This document shows, one piece after another, positions 1-8,387 of a DNA stretch of 64,000 bases (its first letter is position 1; every line of letters starts with the position of its first letter). A program made the translations under genes and the position numbers. The DNA comes from Auanema rhodensis (lineage: Eukaryota; Nematoda; Chromadorea; Rhabditida; Rhabditidae), in the NCBI GenBank assembly GCA_964057225.1, contig OZ059896.1, forward strand, positions 22,750,501-22,814,500, in the 5' to 3' direction. The notes under the pieces were generated by a model. That model ran no database searches. It saw only the letters and a program-made list of their open reading frames with translations, and was not told the origin of the DNA.

Positions 1-4
1 AAGT
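1..4 (+). repeat. Tail of a truncated first monomer
   Basis: The four bases before the first AGATTCCCC are the end of the preceding monomer, cut by the window edge. They carry the AAGT ending rather than the common AATT, a subtype mark also seen at about 2,286, 2,814, 18,290, 35,190, 39,060, 44,695 and 57,347. Confidence 0.85.
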
Positions 5-56
5 AGATTCCCCATGTCCATATTAGTCTAAAAACAAATTTTTATTGATATTGGTG

Positions 57-69
57 CATGGTAACCATG
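57..69. repeat. CATGGT-A-ACCATG dyad (m53-65)
   Basis: A 13-bp perfect dyad with a single central base, containing GGTAACC. I saw no monomer in which the GGTAACC core is lost. The outer pair m53/m65 varies: C/G (CATGGTAACCATG) in most monomers, T/A (TATGGTAACCATA) in many, so both common forms are symmetrical, while T/G and C/A combinations also occur. The conserved core could be a protein site or simply shared ancestry. It also predicts a one-site-per-monomer restriction ladder. Confidence 0.8.
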
Positions 70-113
70 ACTTTGAAATTTACGTGAACTTTAATTTATG
101 CTAATTAAATGTA

Positions 114-119
114 CACGTG
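114..119. promoter_or_regulatory. First CACGTG palindrome of the monomer (m110-115)
   Basis: CACGTG inside TACACGTGATG. This hexamer is the G-box/E-box core recognised by many bHLH and bZIP proteins. Read on the minus strand, ATCACGTG matches the budding-yeast CDEI consensus RTCACRTG. Both matches are short and prove no binding. The core is retained in nearly all monomers; flanking changes include AAATCTAC, AAATTTAC and AAATGTTC just upstream. Confidence 0.45.
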
Positions 120-121
120 AT

Positions 122-127
122 GTGCAC
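122..127. repeat. GTGCAC palindrome (m118-123) and its GTGCTC subtype
   Basis: Most monomers have the palindrome GTGCAC three bases after the first CACGTG. An A to T change giving GTGCTC marks a subtype found at about 8,387, 10,499, 11,553, 12,257, 15,776, 16,480, 18,064, 20,175, 24,928, 26,511, every 528 bp between 26,863 and 28,447, then 28,799, 33,023, 34,959, 38,655, 39,183 and 60,103. It is a useful tag for following block duplications. Confidence 0.75.
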
Positions 128-143
128 TTGGTATGTAACTCGC

Positions 144-153
144 TTCACGTGAA
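144..153. promoter_or_regulatory. TTCACGTGAA palindrome (m140-149)
   Basis: A perfect 10-bp palindrome centred on CACGTG, 32 bp downstream of the first CACGTG. It is lost in the seven 171-bp monomers, in a CACGTA subtype (near 1,551, 15,626, 16,328, 20,026, 32,872, 34,810, 36,568), in a TTCCCGTG copy (36,214 and 61,709) and in a TTAACGTG copy at 30,055, about 17 of 363 monomers in all. In a few monomers a T to C change at m77 makes a second copy of exactly this 10-mer (near 36,148; 40,020; 46,014; 48,654; 61,643). Confidence 0.5.
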
Positions 154-204
154 AGATAAAGAGATGCGGTTTTCAAAATTAGATTCCCCATGTCCATATT
201 AGTC

Positions 205-220
205 TAGAAACAAATTTCTA
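205..220. repeat. A/T dyad of the monomer (m25-40), G/C-paired version
   Basis: TAGAAA-CAAA-TTTCTA is a perfect inverted repeat with 6-bp arms and a 4-base spacer. In most monomers the same site reads TAAAAA-CAAA-TTTTTA, which is also a perfect inverted repeat: m27 and m38 change together from A/T to G/C. A frequent intermediate, A at m27 with C at m38, has one mismatch (for example near 3,891-3,910). The reverse mixture, G with T, occurs near 52,643. The site could form a small cruciform or a bent A/T element; the sequence does not show that it does. Confidence 0.8.
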
Positions 221-532
221 TTGATATTGGTTCATGGTAACCATATCTTTGAAATTTACGTGAACTTTAATTTATGCTAATTAAATGTACACGTGATGTG
301 CACTTGGTATGTAACTCGCTTCACGTGAAAGATAAAGAGATGCGGTTTTCAAAATTAGATTCCCCATGTCCATATTAGTCTAGAAACAAATTTCTATTGA
401 TATTGGTTTATGGTAACCATATCTTTGAAATTTACGTGAACTTTAATTTATGCTAATTAAATGTACACGTGATGTGCACTTGGTATGTAACTCGCTTCAC
501 GTGAAAGATAAAAAGATGCAGTTTTCAAAATT

Positions 533-703
533 AGATTCCCCATGTCCATATTAGTCTAAAAACAAATTTTTATTGATATTGGTTCATGGTAACCATGACT
601 TTGAAATTTACGTGAACTTTAATTTATGCTAATTAAATGTACACGTGATGTGCACTTGGTATGTAACTCGCTTGAAAGATAAAGAGATGCGGTTTTCAAA
701 ATT
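533..703 (+). repeat. 171-bp monomer with 5-bp deletion in the palindrome
   Basis: CTTCACGTGAAAG is shortened to CTTGAAAG at 671-678, removing five bases of the TTCACGTGAA palindrome. The deletion can be placed in more than one register because of a repeated T. The same event is seen in six other monomers, clustered at 3.48 kb and 54.7-58.4 kb. Confidence 0.95.
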
Positions 704-1042
704 AGATTCCCCATGTCCATATTAGTCTAAAAACAAATTTTTATTGATATTGGTTCATGGTAACCATGACTTTGAAATTTACGTGAACTTTAATTTATGC
801 TAATTAAATTTACACGTGATGTGCACTTGGTATGTAACTCGCTTCACGTGAAAGATAAAGAGATGCGGTTTTCAAAATTAGATTCCCCATGTCCATATTA
901 GTCTAAAAACAAATTTTTATTGATATTGGTTCATGGTAACCATGACTTTGAAATTTACGTGAACTTTAATTTATGCTAATTAAATGTACACGTGATGTGC
1001 ACTTGGTATGTAACTCGCTTCACGTGAAAGATAAAGAGATGC

Positions 1043-1459
1043 GGTTTTCAAAATTAGATTCCCCATGTCCATATTAGTCTAAAAACAAATTTTTATTAAT
1101 ATTGGTTCATGGTAACCATGTCTTTGAAATTTACGTGATCTTTAATTTATGCTAATTAAATGTACACGTGATGTGCACTTGGTATGTAACTCGCTTCACG
1201 TGAAAGATAAAGAGATGCGGTTTTCAAAATTAGATTTCCCATGTCCATATTAGTCTAGAAACAAATTTCTATTGATATTGGTTTATGGTAACCATATCTT
1301 TGAAATTTACGTGAACTTTAATTTATGCTAATTAAATGTACACGTGATGTGCACTTGGTATGTAACTCGCTTCACGTGAAAGATAAAGAGATGCGGTTTT
1401 CAAAATTAGATTCCCCATGTCCATATTAGTCTAGAAACAAATTTCTATTGATATTGGTT
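1043..1459 (+). repeat. GTGATCTTT / TAGATTTCCC block, left copy
   Basis: This stretch carries GTGATCTTT (m81-89 region), AGATTTCCC and the TAGAAA...TTTCTA dyad in neighbouring monomers. It is identical by eye over 417 bp to 14,413-14,829, and the same combination reappears at about 54,400-54,690 and 56,150-56,440. It belongs to a subtype group concentrated at the two ends of the window. Confidence 0.8.
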
Positions 1460-2177
1460 TATGGTAACCATATCTTTGAAATTTACGTGAACTTTAATTT
1501 ATGCTAATTAAATGTACACGTGATGTGCACTTGGTATGTAACTCGCTTCACGTAAAAGATAAAAAGATGCAGTTTTCAAAATTAGATTCCCCATGTCCAT
1601 ATTAGTCTAAAAACAAATTTTTATTGATATTGGTTCATGGTAACCATGACTTTGAAATTTACGTGATCTTTAATTTATGCTAATTAAATGTACACGTGAT
1701 GTGCACTTGGTATGTAACTCGCTTCACGTGAAAGATAAAGAGATGCGGTTTTCAAAATTAGATTCCCCATGTCCATATTAGTCTAGAAACAAATTTCTAT
1801 TGATATTGGTTTATGGTAACCATATCTTTGAAATTTACGTGAACTTTAATTTATGCTAATTAAATGTACACGTGATGTGCACTTGGTATGTAACTCGCTT
1901 CACGTGAAAGATAAAGAGATGCGGTTTTCAAAATTAGATTCCCCATGTCCATATTAGTCTAGAAACAAATTTCTATTGATATTGGTTTATGGTAACCATT
2001 TCTTTGAAATTTACGTGAACTTTAATTTATGCTAATTAAATGTACACGTGATGTGCACTTGGTATGTAACTCGCTTCACGTGAAAGATAAAAAGATGCAG
2101 TTTTCAAAATTAGATTCCCCATGTCCATATTAGTCTAAAAACAAATTTTTATTGATATTGGTTCATGGTAACCATGA

Positions 2178-3219
2178 CTTTGAAATTTACGTGAACTTTA
2201 ATTTATGCTAATTAAATGTACACGTGATGTGCACTTGGTATGTAACTCGCTTCACGTGAAAGATAAAGAGATGCGGTTTTCAAAAGTAGATTCCCCATGT
2301 CCATATTAGTCTAAAAACAAATTTTTATTGATATTGGTGCATGGTAACCATGACTTTGAAATTTACGTGAACTTTAATTTATGCTAATTAAATGTACACG
2401 TGATGTGCACTTGGTATGTAACTCGCTTCACGTGAAAGATAAAGAGATGCGGTTTTCAAAATTAGATTCCCCATGTCCATATTAGTCTAGAAACAAATTT
2501 CTATTGATATTGGTTTATGGTAACCATATCTTTGAAATTTACGTGAACTTTAATTTATGCTAATTAAATGTACACGTGATGTGCACTTGGTATGTAACTC
2601 GCTTCACGTGAAAGATAAAGAGATGCGGTTTTCAAAATTAGATTCCCCATGTCCATATTAGTCTAAAAACAAATTTTTATTGATATTGGTTGATGGTAAC
2701 CATGTCTTTGAAATTTACGTGAACTTTAATTTATGCTAATTAAATGTACACGTGATGTGCACTTGGTATGTAACTCGCTTCACGTGAAAGATAAAGAGAT
2801 GCGGTTTTCAAAAGTAGATTCCCCATGTCCATATTAGTCTAAAAACAAATTTTTATTGATATTGGTGCATGGTAACCATGACTTTGAAATTTACGTGAAC
2901 TTTAATTTATGCTAATTAAATGTACACGTGATGTGCACTTGGTATGTAACTCGCTTCACGTGAAAGATAAAGAGATGCGGTTTTCAAAATTAGATTCCCC
3001 ATGTCCATATTAGTCTAGAAACAAATTTCTATTGATATTGGTTTATGGTAACCATATCTTTGAAATTTACGTGAACTTTAATTTATGCTAATTAAATGTA
3101 CACGTGATGTGCACTTGGTATGTAACTCGCTTCACGTGAAAGATAAAGAGATGCGGTTTTCAAAATTAGATTCCCCATGTCCATATTAGTCTAAAAACAA
3201 ATTTTTATTGATATTGGTT
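2178..3219 (+). repeat. Trimer higher-order repeat, two copies (528 bp)
   Basis: Bases 2,178-2,691 and 2,706-3,219 are identical by eye (514 bp) at a spacing of 3 x 176. Each copy holds a GCATGG/AAAAGT monomer, then a TAGAAA...TTTCTA / TATGGTAACCATA monomer, then a plain one. The copies part at the third monomer, GATGG at 2,692 against CATGG at 3,220. Confidence 0.85.
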
Positions 3220-3478
3220 CATGGTAACCATGTCTTTGAAATTTACGTGAACTTTAATTTATGCTAATTAAATGTACACGTGATGTGCACTTGGTATGTA
3301 ACTCGCTTCACGTGAAAAATAAAGAGATGCGCTTTTCAAAATTAGATTCCCCATGTCCATATTAGTCTAAAAACAAATTTTTATTAATATTGGTTCATGG
3401 TAACCATGTCTTTGAAATTTACGTGAACTTTAATTTATGCTAATTAAATGTACACGTGATGTGCACTTGGTATGTAAC

Positions 3479-3488
3479 TCGCTTGAAA
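3479..3488 (+). repeat. 5-bp deletion (171-bp monomer), second copy
   Basis: CTTGAAAG replaces CTTCACGTGAAAG, junction about 3,484/3,485. The preceding monomer boundary carries GCGCTTTTC instead of GCGGTTTTC (about 3,330). The same pairing of GCGCTTTTC followed one monomer later by the deletion occurs at 54,887/55,041 and 56,637/56,791, showing that these three places share a recent ancestor. Confidence 0.95.
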
Positions 3489-3970
3489 GATAAAGAGATG
3501 CGGTTTTCAAAATTAGATTCCCCATGTCCATATTAGTCTAAAAACAAATTTTTATTGATATTGGTTCATGGTAACCATGACTTTGAAATTTACGTGAACT
3601 TTAATTTATGCTAATTAAATGTACACGTGATGTGCACTTGGTATGTAACTCGCTTCACGTGAAAGATAAAGAGATGCGGTTTTCAAAATTAGATTCCCCA
3701 TGTCCATATTAGTCTAAAAACAAAATTTTATTGATATTGGTTCATGGTAACCATGACTTTGAAATTTACGTGAACTTTAATTTATGCTAATTAAATGTAC
3801 ACGTGATGTGCACTTGGTATGTAACTCGCTTCACGTGAAAGATAAAGAGATGCGGTTTTCAAAATTAGATTCCCCATGTCCATATTAGTCTAAAAACAAA
3901 TTTCTATTGATATTGGTTTATGGTAACCATGTCTTTGAAATTTACGTGAACTTTAATTTATGCTAATTAA

Positions 3971-6900
3971 ATGTTCACGTGATGTGCACTTGGTATGTAA
4001 CTCGCTTCACGTGAAAGATAAAGAGATGCGGTTTTCAAAATTAGATTCCCCATGTCCATATTAGTCTAAAAACAAATTTTTATTAATATTGGTTCATGGT
4101 AACCATGTCTTTGAAATTTACGTGAACTTTAATTTATGCTAATTAAATGTACACGTGATGTGCACTTGGTATGTAACTCGCTTCACGTGAAAGATAAAAA
4201 GATGCAGTTTTCAAAATTAGATTCCCCATGTCCATATTAGTCTAAAAACAAATTTTTATTGATATTGGTTCATGGTAACCATGTCTTTGAAATTTACGTG
4301 AACTTTAATTTATGCTAATTAAATCTACACGTGATGTGCACTTGGTATGTAACTCGCTTCACGTGAAAAATAAAAAGATGCGGTTTTCAAAATTAGATTC
4401 CCCATGTCCATATTAGTCTAAAAACAAATTTTTATTAATATTGGTTCATGGTAACCATGACTTTGAAATTTACGTGAACTTTAATTTATGCTAATTAAAT
4501 GTACACGTGATGTGCACTTGGTTTGTAACTCGCTTCACGTGAAAGATAAAGAGATGCGGTTTTCAAAATTAGATTCCCCATGTCCATATTAGTCTAAAAA
4601 CAAATTTTTATTGATATTGGTTCATGGTAACCATGACTTTGAAATTTACGTGAACTTTAATTTATGCTAATTAAATGTACACGTGATGTGCACTTGGTAT
4701 GTAACTCGCTTCACGTGAAAGATAAAGAGATGCGGTTTTCAAAATTAGATTCCCCATGTCCATATTAGTCTAAAAACAAATTTTTATTGATATTGGTTCA
4801 TGGTAACCATGACTTTGAAATTTACGTGAACTTTAATTTATGCTAATTAAATGTACACGTGATGTGCACTTGGTATGTAACTCGCTTCACGTGAAAGATA
4901 AAGAGATGCGGTTTTTAAAATTAGATTCCCCATGTCCATATTAGTCTAAAAACAAATTTTTATTAATATTGGTTCATGGTAACCATGTCTTTGAAATTTA
5001 CGTGAACTTTAATTTATGCTAATTAAATGTACACGTGATGTGCACTTGGTATGTAACTCGCTTCACGTGAAAGATAAAGAGATGCGGTTTTCAAAATTAG
5101 ATTCCCCATGTCCATATTAGTCTAAAAACAAATTTTTATTGATATTGGTTCATGGTAACCATGTTTTTGAAATTTACGTGAACTTTAATTTATGCTAATT
5201 AAATGTACACGTGATGTGCACTTGGTATGTAACTCGCTTCACGTGAAAAATAAAGAGATGCGGTTTTCAAAATTAGATTCCCCATGTCCATATTAGTCTA
5301 AAAACAAATTTTTATTGATATTGGTTCATGGTAACCATGACTTTGAAATTTACGTGAACTTTAATTTATGCTAATTAAATGTACACGTGATGTGCACTTG
5401 GTATGTAACTCGCTTCACGTGAAAGATAAAGAGATGCGGTTTTCAAAATTAGATTCCCCATGTCCATATTAGTCTAAAAACAAATTTCTATTGATATTGG
5501 TTTATGGTAACCATGTCTTTGAAATTTACGTGAACTTTAATTTATGCTAATTAAATGTACACGTGATGTGCACTTGGTATGTAACTCGCTTCACGTGAAA
5601 AATAAAAAGATGCGGTTTTCAAAATTAGATTCCCCATGTCCATATTAGTCTAAAAACAAATTTTTATTAATATTGGTTCATGGTAACCATGTCTTTGAAA
5701 TTTACGTGAACTTTAATTTATGCTAATTAAATGTACACGTGATGTGCACTTGGTATGTAACTCGCTTCACGTGAAAGATAAAGAGATGCGGTTTTCAAAA
5801 TTAGATTCCCCATGTCCATATTAGTCTAAAAACAAATTTTTATTGATATTGGTTCATGGTAACCATGACTTTGAAATTTACGTGAACTTTAATTTATGCT
5901 AATTAAATGTACACGTGATGTGCACTTGGTATGTAACTCGCTTCACGTGAAAAATAAAGAGATGCGGTTTTCAAAATTAGATTCCCCATGTCCATATTAG
6001 TCTAAAAACAAATTTTTATTAATATTGGTTCATGGTAACCATGTCTTTGAAATTTACGTGAACTTTAATTTATGCTAATTAAATGTACACGTGATGTGCA
6101 CTTGGTTTGTAACTCGCTTCACGTGAAAGATAAAGAGATGCGGTTTTCAAAATTAGATTCCCCATGTCCATATTAGTCTAAAAACAAATTTTTATTGATA
6201 TTGGTTCATGGTAACCATGACTTTGAAATTTACGTGAACTTTAATTTATGCTAATTAAATGTACACGTGATGTGCACTTGGTATGTAACTCGCTTCACGT
6301 GAAAGATAAAGAGATGCGGTTTTCAAAATTAGATTCCCCATGTCCATATTAGTCTAAAAACAAATTTTTATTGATATTGGTTCATGGTAACCATGACTTT
6401 GAAATTTACGTGAACTTTAATTTATGCTAATTAAATGTACACGTGATGTGCACTTGGTATGTAACTCGCTTCACGTGAAAGATAAAGAGATGCGGTTTTT
6501 AAAATTAGATTCCCCATGTCCATATTAGTCTAAAAACAAATTTTTATTAATATTGGTTCATGGTAACCATGTCTTTGAAATTTACGTGAACTTTAATTTA
6601 TGCTAATTAAATGTACACGTGATGTGCACTTGGTATGTAACTCGCTTCACGTGAAAGATAAAGAGATGCGGTTTTCAAAATTAGATTCCCCATGTCCATA
6701 TTAGTCTAAAAACAAATTTTTATTGATATTGGTTCATGGTAACCATGTTTTTGAAATTTACGTGAACTTTAATTTATGCTAATTAAATGTACACGTGATG
6801 TGCACTTGGTATGTAACTCGCTTCACGTGAAAAATAAAGAGATGCGGTTTTCAAAATTAGATTCCCCATGTCCATATTAGTCTAAAAACAAATTTTTATT

Positions 6901-8387
6901 GATATTGGTTCATGGTAACCATGACTTTGAAATTTACGTGAACTTTAATTTATGCTAATTAAATGTACACGTGATGTGCACTTGGTATGTAACTCGCTTC
7001 ACGTGAAAGATAAAGAGATGCGGTTTTCAAAATTAGATTCCCCATGTCCATATTAGTCTAAAAACAAATTTCTATTGATATTGGTTTATGGTAACCATGT
7101 CTTTGAAATTTACGTGAACTTTAATTTATGCTAATTAAATGTACACGTGATGTGCACTTGGTATGTAACTCGCTTCACGTGAAAGATAAAGAGATGCGGT
7201 TTTCAAAATTAGATTCCCCATGTCCATATTAGTCTAAAAACAAATTTCTATTGATATTGGTTTATGGTAACCATGTCTTTGAAATTTACGTGAACTTTAA
7301 TTTATGCTAATTAAATGTTCACGTGATGTGCACTTGGTATGTAACTCGCTTCACGTGAAAGATAAAGAGATGCGGTTTTCAAAATTAGATTCCCCATGTC
7401 CATATTAGTCTAAAAACAAATTTTTATTAATATTGGTTCATGGTAACCATGTCTTTGAAATTTACGTGAACTTTAATTTATGCTAATTAAATGTACACGT
7501 GATGTGCACTTGGTATGTAACTCGCTTCACGTGAAAGATAAAAAGATGCAGTTTTCAAAATTAGATTCCCCATGTCCATATTAGTCTAAAAACAAATTTT
7601 TATTGATATTGGTTCATGGTAACCATGTCTTTGAAATTTACGTGAACTTTAATTTATGCTAATTAAATCTACACGTGATGTGCACTTGGTATGTAACTCG
7701 CTTCACGTGAAAAATAAAAAGATGCGGTTTTCAAAATTAGATTCCCCATGTCCATATTAGTCTAAAAACAAATTTTTATTAATATTGGTTCATGGTAACC
7801 ATGACTTTGAAATTTACGTGAACTTTAATTTATGCTAATTAAATGTACACGTGATGTGCACTTGGTATGTAACTCGCTTCACGTGAAAGATAAAGAGATG
7901 CGGTTTTCAAAATTAGATTCCCCATGTCCATATTAGTCTAAAAACAAATTTTTATTGATATTGGTTCATGGTAACCATGACTTTGAAATTTACGTGAACT
8001 TTAATTTATGCTAATTAAATGTACACGTGATGTGCACTTGGTATGTAACTCGCTTCACGTGAAAGATAAAGAGATGCGGTTTTCAAAATTAGATTCCCCA
8101 TGTCCATATTAGTCTAAAAACAAATTTTTATTGATATTGGTTCATGGTAACCATGACTTTGAAATTTACGTGAACTTTAATTTATGCTAATTAAATGTAC
8201 ACGTGATGTGCACTTGGTATGTAACTCGCTTCACGTGAAAGATAAAGAGATGCGGTTTTTAAAATTAGATTCCCCATGTCCATATTAGTCTAAAAACAAA
8301 TTTTTATTAATATTGGTTCATGGTAACCATGTCTTTGAAATTTACGTGAACTTTAATTTATGCTAATTAAATGTACACGTGATGTGC
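3971..8387 (+). repeat. 19-mer spaced duplication (3,344 bp)
   Basis: The rare AAATGTTCACG variant occurs at about 3,971 and 7,315, exactly 19 monomers apart. The following monomers agree in order: AAATCTAC at 4,321 and 7,665, GGTTTTTAAAA at about 4,911 and 8,255. They differ at GGTTTGTAAC (4,521) and at GTGCAC/GTGCTC (about 5,043 and 8,387). The copy overlaps the 9-mer duplication, so the region has been rearranged more than once. Confidence 0.75.
4461..7184 (+). repeat. 9-mer tandem duplication (1,584 bp)
   Basis: Bases 4,461-5,600 and 6,045-7,184 (1,140 bp) show no difference on line-by-line comparison. Shared rare marks are GGTTTGTAAC (4,521 and 6,105), GGTTTTTAAAA (4,911 and 6,495), and CATGTTTTTG (5,161 and 6,745). 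The match ends at CACGTGAAAAAT against CACGTGAAAGAT (5,601 and 7,185). Complete identity implies a very recent unequal exchange. Confidence 0.88.

Larger units (their letters stand above)
5..180 (+). repeat. Satellite monomer, reference unit (m1-m176)
   Basis: First complete monomer, used here as the coordinate frame. In order: AGATTCCCC at m1-9; A/T-rich dyad m25-40; ATTGATATTGG m40-50; GGTAACC dyad m53-65; first ACGTGA m78-83; AT-rich TTTATGCTAATTAAAT m91-106; CACGTG m110-115; GTGCAC palindrome m118-123; TTCACGTGAA palindrome m140-149; purine-rich GAAAGATAAAGAGATG m147-162; GCGGTTTTC m162-170. This copy belongs to a subtype with G instead of T at m52 (GGTGCATGG), often paired with AAAAGT just before m1. 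Because 176 is not a multiple of 3, the reading frame shifts at each monomer and the consensus stops fall in all frames within three monomers, so the array cannot encode a long protein. Confidence 0.97.

Noticed and set aside
114-119. Yeast-like point centromere (CDEI)
   Set aside because: ATCACGTG on the minus strand matches CDEI, but there is no CDEIII-like element or single AT-rich spacer, and the motif recurs every 176 bp. The match is explained by an ordinary CACGTG core.
5-180. Identity with a named plant satellite family
   Set aside because: The 176-bp length equals that of some Brassica centromere repeats, but length alone is not evidence and I could not match the sequence from memory. 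A database search with the consensus would decide.
671-678. Seven separate deletion events at the palindrome
   Set aside because: Linked marks (GCGCTTTTC, GTGATCTTT, GAACTCTAAT) show that at least four of the seven copies come from block duplication, so one or a few events suffice.
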